A stretch of DNA of 64,000 nt from Lentzea aerocolonigenes (GTDB taxonomy: Bacteria; Actinomycetota; Actinomycetes; Mycobacteriales; Pseudonocardiaceae), in contig NZ_BBOJ01000012.1 of assembly GCF_000974445.1 (NCBI RefSeq), positions 62,001-126,000 on the forward strand, written 5' to 3'. The position numbers and the translations under genes are program-made. Positions 33,383-42,248 of the stretch are shown here, one piece after another (positions within the stretch are counted from its first letter, which is position 1; every line of letters begins with the position of its first letter). The notes below the pieces were generated by a model, which worked only from the letters and a program-made list of their open reading frames with translations, searched no databases and was not told the origin of the DNA.

Positions 33383-35241
33383 AACAGGCCCTTTCGGTAC
33401 GCTTCCGCGCGATCTTGGAGTACCAGTGCGCCCGCGCCGTGCACTTGAATCGCGACGTGGTCGAGCGCAGTCGCGATCGTCTGCCGCAGCGCCCGGGAGG
33501 GATCCGCCAGCGGGTCGCTGTACAACCACAACGCCGCTACGAGACGGGACAGCGCTCTGGAGTTCCTGGCGTGGGGGATGGTCTCGATGAGCTGCTCGAC
33601 CTGGTCGCGCGGGTCTCGGTCAGCCGGCAGTCGGTTCGGTGCGGCCGTGATCGCGTCCAGATCCTGAAGCCACAGCCTGCCCGCCTTGTCACCGAAGAGG
33701 ACGTCGTCCGCGTCGAGCGGACCGCTGAGGTGTACGACGACGGACTCCACGTCCTCCAGCGCGAGGCGGTGGTAAAGCGCCTCCACCTGGCTGCCGTGCT
33801 TCTCCTGCCGCGTCCGGCACAAGGTGTGGACCTTGGCCCAGCTGGCGCGGTGGTCGTCGGGACGCGTTGCCAGCAGGTACAGCAGCACGCGACGCAACCA
33901 GGGGTTCAGGACCAGGCGTTCGCCTTCTCCGCGCACCCAGAAGTTGTTGACCAAAGGTGCACGCAGCTCACCGAGTCCGTAGGGCATCTCGGAGCCGAGC
34001 ACCTTCGGGTCCGCCAGGAACTCGATACCCCTCCCGGCGCTCGCGGTGATCAGGTCTTCCTGTTCGGTCAGGCTCTCGAACTCCTGCAGCAGGTACTTCG
34101 CGCTTTCATCAGCGAGCCCGGCGAGCACTGAACGCAGGTCGCGCACTGACGGAGAGTCCGGCAGAGCAGAAACCACCCGCCGCACCGCCCACGGCAGGCC
34201 TCCGGTCAGCCGGTGCACGAACGACGCGTGCGACGGGGCCAGCTCAGTCGTGTCCTGTTCGGTGAGCTCTCCGAGCAGCACGAGGTACCAGTCCTTGCTC
34301 AGCCGCTCTGCGTCCACGGCGTCGCCGCCGGCCTGGTCCGGACGGCGCGGCGGCGGCAGCCCGGAACCGGGTTCGTCCGCGATTCCCGGACGCCGCCACC
34401 GGTGGCGCCACGAAGCGTTCCACTCCCGGCTCGTCGCGACGAAAGCCACCGGATCTTCACCCCTGACCTGCTGCAGCACGCTCAGGAACGCCTGACCTGC
34501 CGGCAAATGGCTGTTGTCCAGCAGCACCAGGCAGTTCGCGGACCTGCGGGCGCTGTTGACCCAGCCGTCGAAGGCGCACCGGAGATCGGCGCAGAACGCC
34601 TTGCCGAACGTCTTGTCGACGGCCTCGTTGTCGACGTCGTCGCGGACCGCCGTGATCAGGTCGGTGAGCACCGCTCTGGCGTCACCGGCACCGATCTTGC
34701 GGAACCGGTTCGACAGCCGTCGGCCCTCCGCCATCGCGATCAGCTTCACCAGCACGTCCACCGCGCCGCCCAGTTCTGGCGCACTGCCCGCCTCGGAGAC
34801 GCTTCGCGCCAGATCCGCGATCCTGGTGGCGAATCCGATCGTCGGGCTGGTCTGGGCGATCGCTTCGCGCAGCTCCTCGGCGACCCGCGGCCCGATGGCG
34901 ACATCCGGTTCTCTCGCGACGACCGCCGAACACAGCGACACGAGCGGAAACGGAAGCCTGCCGAACTGCGGACAGTGCCTGCTGAGTCCGACAGCGAGCT
35001 TCGAGAAGACTTCGAACGGACGCGCGTCCGGGTGTTTCTCGAAGTCGAGAACCACCTGCGGTACGTGCCCCGCGAAGCTGTCCTCGATCGCGCGCACCAA
35101 TGTGGTCTTACCAGCCCCTCGCGGGCCGAGTGCGACCACGATCGGCAGTGGGCGACTGTGGCGGTCTGGACGGCGGACGAGTTCACCGACGAGCTGACCG
35201 ATCCCCCTCACCCCGGCAAACCGGGGTTCGTTCACGAACAT
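33379..35241 (-). CDS. STAND/AAA-like P-loop ATPase coupled to the receptor-like gene
   Basis: The ATG at 35241 was chosen for its GAGAGGG ribosome-binding site; the open frame extends 40 codons further upstream. The 620-residue protein has Walker A GPRGAGKTTL at 39-48, a plausible Walker B in CLVLLDN near 237-243, and a sensor-like VAFVATSREW near 265-274. A winged-helix-like region and a helical C-terminus follow. There is no membrane segment. The layout resembles NACHT/STAND signalling ATPases rather than ABC ATPases (no LSGGQ). The effector function is not evident. Confidence 0.78.
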   Translation of the reverse strand: MFVNEPRFAGVRGIGQLVGELVRRPDRHSRPLPIVVALGPRGAGKTTLVRAIEDSFAGHVPQVVLDFEKHPDARPFEVFSKLAVGLSRHCPQFGRLPFPLVSLCSAVVAREPDVAIGPRVAEELREAIAQTSPTIGFATRIADLARSVSEAGSAPELGGAVDVLVKLIAMAEGRRLSNRFRKIGAGDARAVLTDLITAVRDDVDNEAVDKTFGKAFCADLRCAFDGWVNSARRSANCLVLLDNSHLPAGQAFLSVLQQVRGEDPVAFVATSREWNASWRHRWRRPGIADEPGSGLPPPRRPDQAGGDAVDAERLSKDWYLVLLGELTEQDTTELAPSHASFVHRLTGGLPWAVRRVVSALPDSPSVRDLRSVLAGLADESAKYLLQEFESLTEQEDLITASAGRGIEFLADPKVLGSEMPYGLGELRAPLVNNFWVRGEGERLVLNPWLRRVLLYLLATRPDDHRASWAKVHTLCRTRQEKHGSQVEALYHRLALEDVESVVVHLSGPLDADDVLFGDKAGRLWLQDLDAITAAPNRLPADRDPRDQVEQLIETIPHARNSRALSRLVAALWLYSDPLADPSRALRQTIATALDHVAIQVHGAGALVLQDRAEAYRKGLL

Positions 35242-36141
35242 GACCCTCTCAACAGGAAACCCCCGGATGAATGAAGTGGGCGAGAGTATGACCCCGCCGT
35301 TCTTCACATGTAAAGACCCCTGAAGAAATATTCGGCACTGCCGGAAAACCGTTCTTGACACGAGTCACATGGAATAGGTGAACCGTGAACCAGGTGTCCA
35401 CCGAGGTAACGCGGAGACGATGTCGAGCGACGTCACGGAGATCCGTGAATCCCGCCGAGAAACGGCGAACGGTCAGCTCACCTGCGCGCTACGCACGCAA
35501 TGCGCAGCATCGCGACTACCGGCGGTAACAGTTTCACGCGGACGGGGAATACCACCGGGGAAATGGCCACAATTTGTCCACTTCCACCGCAAGGCAAGGT
35601 TGTCAGCGCAAACCGTACGGCCGTTACCGGTCTTATCCGTTAGTTCACTGACCCGAAAGGAAACAGTCGCGCTGATCAGCCGAACAGGCCGGAAACCGCC
35701 ATTCGGCGCCCCGTACCCGCCGTTCACCTGATCGGGACGCGTCGTTGGTCATGACGCACGGCCTTGGTCCGCCATGCTGACCTCGTTCGGGTGACAACAG
35801 CCGCCCACACAGCCTCCTCCGCCAGCAGGAGGCTGCCGTTGTTCAACCTGCACTACCTGGTCTGACTGTCAGGAGCACCAGAGGAACGCGCGTTGAGTCT
35901 AGGACTTCGCGTGCCAGCAGGAGCAGTCACGATCCGGTGATGCAGCCGCTCAGATGTTCGACATCGACGACGCCTCTGCCGATAACCCCAGCTCGTCGTC
36001 CACCGCAGAACGGAAGCTTTCCTTGGCACGGCAACACGTTTCGTCGCACCTGCATCCTCCCGGCACCCTCGTGAGAGGGCCGTGCAGACATGACAGCAGG
36101 TTGGGGACTTCGCTCATCGCGACGGTAGAGGGGGAACGGCC
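35242..36141. other. 900-bp gap with lower GC and no convincing gene
   Basis: Between the ATPase gene (minus) and the NACHT gene (plus). The base composition is visibly less GC-rich than the surroundings. Open frames on both strands lack codon bias, family motifs and good ribosome-binding sites. A hairpin lies at 35810-35835. The promoters of both divergent genes must be here. A TTGACA occurs at 35355-35360 but with no well-spaced -10 box. Confidence 0.6.
35810..35835. terminator. Hairpin with nine-base stem in the long gap
   Basis: CAGCCTCCT and AGGAGGCTG pair around an eight-base loop, and ACAAC/GTTGT can extend the structure. No gene ends nearby, so it may be a leader structure for the NACHT gene or a leftover terminator. 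Confidence 0.4.
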
Positions 36142-38236
36142 GTGCGACGGCCTGGTGTGGCAACAGCCGCTGTTGTCGCAGTTGTACTGGCAGTGGTGGT
36201 CAATCTCGCGACCGACACGATCGCGCTGCCGTCCTGGTGCGGCCCCGTCGTGTGGGGCGCGCTCATCGTGCTCGCGCTGGGTTCGGTCGTTTTCGAGGTG
36301 CGGCGCACTTCGTCGGCACCGACGGACCGCGCGATCACCGATCGAGACCGGTTGAACGACGTCGCCGACAACCTGGCGGCGACGATCACCTCGCAATGGC
36401 GCTACGAGGAGGAGCGCCGACGCCTGCACGACCCGTTCCCGCTGACGCTTCGGTGGACCACGGTCGACGAGAGCCTGACCGACCACTGGGCCAACATCTG
36501 TCAGCTCCCGGGTGGGAAGACCTGCGGTCCACTGGACCTCAGCGGGGAGCTCAGCGAGATCGCCGAGACCTACCAGCGCATCCCGTCCCGCCGGCTGGTG
36601 ATCCTGGGCGGTGCCGGATCGGGCAAAACGGTGATCGGCACTCCACCTTCTGCTGGACCTGTTGAGCCGACGCCGACGCGGCGGCTTGGTCCCGGTCATG
36701 TTCAACCTGAGCTCGTGGAATCCGGCCACCACGACGTTTCGCGGCTGGCTCGTCGGGCAGCTGCTCCGCGACCACCCCGGACTCGACGTGCCCGGCACCG
36801 GAATCGAGAACTTCGCCGCCGAGCTGGTGGACCGACGCAAGATCCTCCCGGTGCTGGACGGCTTCGACGAGATGGCGGCCGGACTGCGCACGGCAGCACT
36901 GGAAGCCCTCAACCGCAACCGGATGGCGGTGATCGTGACGAGCAGGACCGAGGAGTTCGTCGCGGCGGCGCGGTCGGCGGACGTGCTGACCGCTGCAGCA
37001 GCCATCGAGCTCTCCGACCTGGAACTGACCGACATCGCGTCGTACCTGCCACGCACCTCGGCACAACGGTTCGCCTCCCCCGGAGAGAGAGCGGACTGGG
37101 AGACGGTGCTCGCGGAACTGCGCGAGCACCCGGACGACGGTGCAGCAGCGAACCTGACCGCCGCGTTGTCGACGCCGCTGATGGTCGGACTCGCCCGCAC
37201 CATCTACAGCGACGCCCCGGACGCAAACCCCAAGGAACTGCTCGACGCCAGCCAGTTCCACTCGCGCGCGATGGTCGAGGCACACCTGCTCAACGCATTC
37301 CTCCCAGCGGTGTACCGCCAGCCCCGTCGCCGCAGGTCTGCCGCCACCCGGCTCGGCAACAGGTACACCGCGACCAACGCACGCAGGTGGCTGACTCACC
37401 TCGCTCACGGACGCGGCCAGGAGGTCGCCTGGTGGAGACTGAGCCGTCGCGTCTACCCGGCGACCGCCCTGGTTCTCTACACGGCGATGTTCGCGGCTGT
37501 GTTCGGCGCTCTCTTCCGCGTTGACGCTGCCGCACTGCTCACCGTGATCTGCGCGGCGCTCTTCACCATCACCATCAAGCGGTCTCCGCGCCCCGCCCAA
37601 GCGCACTTCCAAGTGCGTGAGTTCCTGTCCGCGATGCGGCGCGAGGTCGCGAAGGGCACCCGTGGCAACCTCGACGAGGGCTTGTTGTTCGGCGGCGTGG
37701 TCGGCCTCGGGTTCGGGCTGATGACCGCGGGCAACTCTCCCGATCACGGAGCCGTCAGGGGTGTCGCGTTCGGACTGGTGTGCTGGATCGCGGGAGCGCT
37801 GGCGTACATGGGAACAGCACTGTGCCAAAGGGTGCTGAGCAAGTCCGTCAACACGCATGCGGCGCCGTGCCCCGTTCGGATGATCTCGGACGACCGCAAG
37901 TGCGCGATCGTGCGATCACTCGTCTACGGTGTCGCCGCGAGCGTGCCCACGTACAGCCTGTTCGACTTCCGCCGCGCGGTTGAGGTGGCCGGCGCCGTCG
38001 CGATCGTCTTCGCGTTGAGCGGAACGGCGTGGGGACGTTGGGTCGTGATCGTGCGCTTCTGGCTCCCACTGACCGGGCGACTCCCGTGGAACCTCAACGC
38101 CTTCCTCGACGACGCCTGTGACCGGGCCGTGCTGCGGCAGACCGGGGCGGTGTACGAGTTCCGCCACATCGCGTTGCGCGACAACCTTCGCGCCACCGCG
38201 CGAGTCGAAGACGGCTCCGGCGATCCGGACACCTGA
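36142..38236 (+). pseudogene. NACHT NTPase membrane protein, one-base frameshift after Walker A
   Basis: The GTG at 36142 follows AGGGGG. The first frame gives two N-terminal helices (AAVVAVVLAVVVNLA and VVWGALIVLALGSVV) and the NACHT P-loop VILGGAGSGKTVI at about 154-165. There one extra G (36637-36638) shifts the frame. Removing it continues as ALHLLLDLLSRRRRGG into a frame that is open to 38236. That part holds Walker B KILPVLDGFDEM, VIVTSRTEEF, and five or so C-terminal helices. The joined product is about 698 residues, normal for actinobacterial membrane NACHT proteins. The cause may be a genuine inactivating mutation, programmed shifting or a sequencing error. Confidence 0.85.
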
Positions 38237-38644
38237 TGGTGACCGCCGCGGATTCGGGGTAGCAGCTCGGACGCCTGGACCCCACCGCGAGGGCGCGCCG
38301 CGGGGCTCGACAGTGAAGTCGCCGCCTACGCCACCTACGACCCCGAAGCCCAGCTGCCGCACCGGCTTCCAGCCTTCGAGAACATCACGTGCCGTACCTC
38401 CCAGGCGACCGACCCGATCGCCGCCCGCTTTCCCCTCACCAGACCGCGGACGCGCAGGTCTCGGCGGAACGGCCGGTGCGGCGGGGAGGGTGGTCATCGC
38501 CCCCTGGGCATGCGTTCGCGGGCACGCCCTGACGCTCCTCGATGGAGGTGTGCTCACCAGCGGTGACCACAGGCGAAATCCGTCTGCTCGGATACGCTGC
38601 GACGTCCGCACCTCAATCATGTCCGCATGCCACGGAGACGGTCA
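38237..38644. other. Gap of 408 bp without a recognisable gene
   Basis: It lies between the NACHT gene and a methyltransferase on the same strand. Open frames here are extensions from neighbouring genes and carry no family motif. The last 30 bases include the GGAGACGG ribosome-binding site of the next gene. Confidence 0.5.
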
Positions 38645-39292
38645 ATGGCGAACCAAGCCCCGTACTGGGACGACCTGCATCGCGCACACAGACTGACTCC
38701 GTCGGCGACGGGACCCTCGAACCTGGCTCTCGCGACCGGGAGAATGCTCCATCACCCCGGGCTCGTCCTCGAGCTCGGGTGTGGCAGCGGGCGCGACGCG
38801 CGCTACTTCAGCGAAAAGGGTCACTCGGTGGTGGCAACCGACATCTCCCCGGTTGCCCTGCGCGAAGCCAGGTCCGGTGGCAACGGTGGCGTCACCTACG
38901 TCGCCGCTGACACGGCAAGTCCTCTGCCGATGCGTTGTGAGCGCTTCGACGTCGTCTACAGCCGATTGTCGTTGCACTACTTCACCGACAGCGTGACCAG
39001 GCAGGTGCTGGCCGAGATCAGCCGGGTGCTCAGACCCGGTGGCGTATTCGTGGCTCTCTTCAGGTCTACCAGGGATCCTCTGTACGCCAGAGGAACCCGC
39101 CTGGAGCAGGACATGTACGCCCTGGACGGCCATGTGCGGCACTTCGTCGACCCGCCTTACCTCCACGAGGTGACGGCGCTGCTGTTCGACGTGGAAGACC
39201 TGGGTCAGAGCGATGGTGACGCGTTCGGGTACTCCAGCTCGTTCACCCGGCTCACAGCACGCAAACGGCGGTCTAGCGGCGGAACCGGTTGA
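38645..39292 (+). CDS. SAM-dependent methyltransferase (Methyltransf_11/25 type)
   Basis: The ATG at 38645 with upstream GGAG is preferred over an in-frame ATG 18 bases earlier. The 215-residue protein has motif I VLELGCGSGRDARYFSEKG, post-I VVATDISPVAL, the acidic motif with DVVYSRLSLHYFTD, and VLRPGGVFVALFRS. It is not the same type as the methyltransferase at 30661. Its 3' end overlaps that of the convergent toroid-protein gene by 20 bases. It may be functionally tied to the adjacent nucleotide-enzyme cassette. Confidence 0.88.
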   Translation: MANQAPYWDDLHRAHRLTPSATGPSNLALATGRMLHHPGLVLELGCGSGRDARYFSEKGHSVVATDISPVALREARSGGNGGVTYVAADTASPLPMRCERFDVVYSRLSLHYFTDSVTRQVLAEISRVLRPGGVFVALFRSTRDPLYARGTRLEQDMYALDGHVRHFVDPPYLHEVTALLFDVEDLGQSDGDAFGYSSSFTRLTARKRRSSGGTG

Positions 39293-40541
39293 GAGCGATC
39301 TGGCCGAGCACCAGCACGAACGTCGCGAGGAAGTTCGGGGTGAGCTCCGCCGCCGAACTCCGATCGTCCGCCCACCACTGCACCGTGGTGATCACCACCA
39401 CTGCGCTGATCAACAGCCACAACACGATCGCGGCCGTTCTCGAGTACGCGAACCGGGTGGCGTTGTTGATCAGCTGGCTGGCCATCCGCATGCGCGGCAC
39501 GCTCGACAGGCGACCACGGATCTCGTGAAAGAGGTTGCACACCGTGCCGTACGTCCGGGTCGACAGAGCGCTGCCGGACGCCGGATACCGGAACCCGTCC
39601 GGTGAGTTGACCGCTGCGATGACTCGGAGCAGGTGGTCCTGGACGTACGAGTGGAAGAAGCGGCTCGTCGGGTGAAGCCGCACGGTGAGCTCGACCAGGT
39701 ACAACTGCCACGGAATCCGCACGTAGTACTGACGTTTTCCAACGGTGTACTCGTAGTTGGCCTCCGCGAACACACCGAGATCGGCACGGAGCTCACGAGT
39801 GAGGCGCTTGAACTCGTTCTCGATTGCCGGGCGATGAACGTCGGCATCGCAGTATGTGAGCGCCAGCAAGGCGAAGCACCGGACGTACTTGTCCGTGTCA
39901 CGCGTCTCTCCGCCAAGTGCGGCTTCGAACAGCGCGTCCGTGTCGGCTGCCCGCACGGGAACAGCCGCGGCACGGATCGCACGCACGACATGAGCTGTCG
40001 CAAGGGGATCGAACGCACCTGACTCCTCGAGCCGCGTCGCCCAGCCACCCTGGGGCAGCCGAGCCTGCTCGATCCGCCGCGTCAGCGATCGCAGCAACTC
40101 GTCCCGCCGGGACACGGCCGCGGGGACGAAGGACAACGCGAACACCAGATCCGCTGTTTTGAACGTGTCCAGCTTCTCGACCTCGATGCGACGGCTGATC
40201 TCGATCGATTCCTCGGCGGAGGCGGCGAGTCGCGGCTCGAGGCAGGCCCGGTCGTGCAGGTAGTCCACGAGGACCTGGATCGTCTCGATCGACTTCTCGT
40301 CCTGCCCGGCCTGGGCGAACACCAGGATCGCCGCGGCGGTGCCGAAGAGACCGCGCTGTTCGAAGTCGTGGCGGTCGAGGTACTGGCCCGCCGCCATCAG
40401 CGGCCCTGGCAACCGCTTCGCCTGGGCCCCCACTGCGAGGAGGACCTCGAACCGCCGCTTCACCGCCGCCAAGGAGATCCTGACGAGGTCCTCGTCCACG
40501 CATCGGTACTGTCGAACTGCGGGCAGAAGTCGCGTACTCAT
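39273..40541 (-). CDS. Alpha-toroid-like helical protein with C-terminal membrane pair
   Basis: The ATG at 40541 overlaps the HIT gene stop (ATGA). The 422 residues are mostly helical. Segments such as LPQGGWATRLEESGAFDPLATAHVVRAI and later FRYPASGSALSTRTYG recall the alpha/alpha toroid of prenyltransferases and terpene cyclases, but no DDxxD or DxDD acidic motif is present. Two helices near the C-terminus (TAAIVLWLLISAVVVITTVQW and FLATFVLVLGQIAL) anchor it with a mainly cytoplasmic body. I do not recognise a named family. It is the last gene of a four-gene coupled cassette and is probably its membrane component. Confidence 0.75.
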   Translation of the reverse strand: MSTRLLPAVRQYRCVDEDLVRISLAAVKRRFEVLLAVGAQAKRLPGPLMAAGQYLDRHDFEQRGLFGTAAAILVFAQAGQDEKSIETIQVLVDYLHDRACLEPRLAASAEESIEISRRIEVEKLDTFKTADLVFALSFVPAAVSRRDELLRSLTRRIEQARLPQGGWATRLEESGAFDPLATAHVVRAIRAAAVPVRAADTDALFEAALGGETRDTDKYVRCFALLALTYCDADVHRPAIENEFKRLTRELRADLGVFAEANYEYTVGKRQYYVRIPWQLYLVELTVRLHPTSRFFHSYVQDHLLRVIAAVNSPDGFRYPASGSALSTRTYGTVCNLFHEIRGRLSSVPRMRMASQLINNATRFAYSRTAAIVLWLLISAVVVITTVQWWADDRSSAAELTPNFLATFVLVLGQIALNRFRR

Positions 40542-41170
40542 GTCATTGTGCCCTGGCTCCGGCGCAACAGGCGGACCACGGTCTCCCTCATGCGCGTCTC
40601 TCCTGGCACCGCCGCGTAGTCCCAGGAATGCGGCTCGCCCGTCCACTGGGCCAACTGCCGCCGGAAATACTGCGGCACACCGATGTCGGAGCTGAGCGAA
40701 CACTTCCTGTCCGTACCACCTACGAGGAGGTACGGGCGTGCCGACCAGTCCGCGTGCGCGGCGTCCAGCAAAGCGACGAGATCATCAGATTCCACAATGG
40801 ACGGTGAGGGCAGGGTCAGTGGCGGACTGCCGGGCACAACGTGGAGATGGGCGTGGTCGACGCACGCGGAAGTCGGCGAGCGGAAGTCGGCCGAGGTCCC
40901 TCCGTGCTCCCAGTAGGTCAAGGGCCCCAGAGCTTCCTGAAGGAAATCCAGCGCCGTCGAGAGGAACTCCGCAAAACCGGATCGCAGGGGAACAGCGCAC
41001 AGGCTCGGAGAATGCGTGGTCGGGGCGATGAGGACGTACCCCGCCACCAACGCCCCCGCCCCCGGCACCACCGCACCGAACCTGGGATCCAGGAACAACG
41101 GTCGGTCCGTCCACGGAATGTCCCGGTCACCCAGGATGGCGCCGCACAGGAAGCATCCCTCATGGTGCAT
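40538..41170 (-). CDS. HIT-family nucleotide hydrolase/transferase-like protein
   Basis: The 210-residue protein opens with a zinc-type CFLCG and carries the histidine-triad signature CVDHAHLHVVP near residue 105. HIT proteins hydrolyse or transfer nucleoside monophosphates from dinucleotides or adenylated substrates. The C-terminal ~90 residues extend beyond the core and end in a basic stretch. It starts 12 bases after the kinase stop and its stop is coupled to the toroid protein. The substrate is unknown. Confidence 0.87.
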   Translation of the reverse strand: MHHEGCFLCGAILGDRDIPWTDRPLFLDPRFGAVVPGAGALVAGYVLIAPTTHSPSLCAVPLRSGFAEFLSTALDFLQEALGPLTYWEHGGTSADFRSPTSACVDHAHLHVVPGSPPLTLPSPSIVESDDLVALLDAAHADWSARPYLLVGGTDRKCSLSSDIGVPQYFRRQLAQWTGEPHSWDYAAVPGETRMRETVVRLLRRSQGTMT

Positions 41171-41182
41171 GTCGGCTCCTCG

Positions 41183-41806
41183 TCAGGATGGTCGATCTGC
41201 CAGCAGGCCCTCTACGTCTCTCATCAGGACTCTCTGAAAATCGCGGATACCGCGGTCCGAGTCGTCCACTGTGGGTGTGCGGATGAAGCCGGAGTTGTCG
41301 CACCGCAGGTCGAAGACCTCGGGCGAGTACGAGAAGGAGATCCCATAAAGGCGAGCGAACTGCTCTCTGGAGAACAAGTCCTTGGCTGCGACGAGGTCGC
41401 TGCTGGCGGCGAGCGAACGCTCTTCTCCGTTTCGGAGAAAGGACACCGCGCACTTCATGGCCCTGCTGCGATGGTCTGACTCGAACCACACGTTGACCGC
41501 GGTGCCGGCCGGCTGGAGCCAGGGCTGGAGCCACGCGTCCACCACGACCTTCTCCTGGCCTGCGATGAACTCCGTCATCCGCTCGTCGGCGACACGGTCG
41601 ATCCGGACGTCGGCAGCACGCCGGGCATCGAAGCCGGGCTCCCATTCCCGGGCCTGAGCGGTCACACCGAGAAGTTCGCGCATCACGGTGGACATGCCCA
41701 CGTAACGCCATCCCAGCTCGCGTGCCAGCAGCCGTGCGTGCGTGGTCTTGCCCGCCGCCGTGCAACCCGAGATGACGATGCGCGCAGGTCTACCGGGCAG
41801 GTCCAT
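41183..41806 (-). CDS. Cytidylate-kinase-like P-loop kinase
   Basis: The ATG at 41806 lies one base after the NUDIX gene stop. The 207-residue protein starts with the P-loop ISGCTAAGKTTHARLLAREL, followed by GWRYVGMSTVMRELLG and a lid-like region with Arg residues, as in CMP kinases and the Cytidylate_kin2 family. VVVDAWLQPW is a candidate Walker B. It would phosphorylate a nucleoside monophosphate or related molecule. The divergence from housekeeping CMP kinase and its position in a NUDIX/HIT cassette suggest an unusual nucleotide substrate. Confidence 0.8.
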   Translation of the reverse strand: MDLPGRPARIVISGCTAAGKTTHARLLARELGWRYVGMSTVMRELLGVTAQAREWEPGFDARRAADVRIDRVADERMTEFIAGQEKVVVDAWLQPWLQPAGTAVNVWFESDHRSRAMKCAVSFLRNGEERSLAASSDLVAAKDLFSREQFARLYGISFSYSPEVFDLRCDNSGFIRTPTVDDSDRGIRDFQRVLMRDVEGLLADRPS

Positions 41807-41807
41807 G

Positions 41808-42248
41808 TCAGCGAGACGCGCCCAACAGCGACGCCGCCACGATCTCCCGCAGAACGTGCTCCTGGCTCGGGATGACGTCCCGCCCGAGCACCGCGTCGAG
41901 CGGCACCCACTCGCTCTCCGCCAGGTAGTCGTCCTCGTCCCGGTTGTCCTCTGTGATCGTCCCGTCCAGCACATCGCAGGCCCTTGCGACAGCGACCACG
42001 GTTACGGCGCCGCTCCCGCCGTTCATGGTCCACGACCAAATCGAAAGAGGCCGCCCAGGGGCGACCTTCAGTCCGACCTCTTCCCAGATCTCACGACACA
42101 GGTGCTCGTCGATCGACTCGTGCGACTTCATGCGACCCCCCGGGAGCTCCCACCGGTTCGGATTGTGCGGGTCTTCCGCGCTCTTGCGAACCATGAGAAG
42201 GGCGCCGTCCTGGATCACGACAGCCTTCTGGGCGAACTGGAAGTTCAT
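41808..42248 (-). CDS. NUDIX hydrolase
   Basis: 146 residues with a perfect NUDIX box: GGRMKSHESIDEHL followed by CREIWEEVGL (G-x5-E-x7-REU-x-EE-x-GU). The N-terminus FQFAQKAVVIQDGALLMVRKS and NRWELPGG are typical of ADP-ribose/(d)NTP-type members. It would cleave a nucleoside diphosphate linked to another moiety. It is the first gene of a tightly packed four-gene unit with the kinase, the HIT protein and the membrane toroid protein. Confidence 0.92.
   Translation of the reverse strand: MNFQFAQKAVVIQDGALLMVRKSAEDPHNPNRWELPGGRMKSHESIDEHLCREIWEEVGLKVAPGRPLSIWSWTMNGGSGAVTVVAVARACDVLDGTITEDNRDEDDYLAESEWVPLDAVLGRDVIPSQEHVLREIVAASLLGASR

Noticed and set aside
33379..35241. ABC transporter ATPase for the receptor-like protein
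   Set aside because: There is no LSGGQ signature and no permease nearby; the Walker motifs fit a STAND/AAA-type ATPase better.
35378..35731. 117-codon open frame in the long gap
   Set aside because: No ribosome-binding site, no codon bias, no motif; lies in lower-GC DNA and is matched by an equally empty frame on the other strand.
36142..38236. Two separate genes, a small P-loop protein and a NACHT C-terminal protein
   Set aside because: The second half has no suitable start near 36662 and the two halves join perfectly by removing one G.
39273..40541. Terpene cyclase or prenyltransferase
   Set aside because: The helical pattern recalls an alpha toroid, but no DDxxD, DxDD or other catalytic acidic motif is visible and there is a C-terminal membrane pair.
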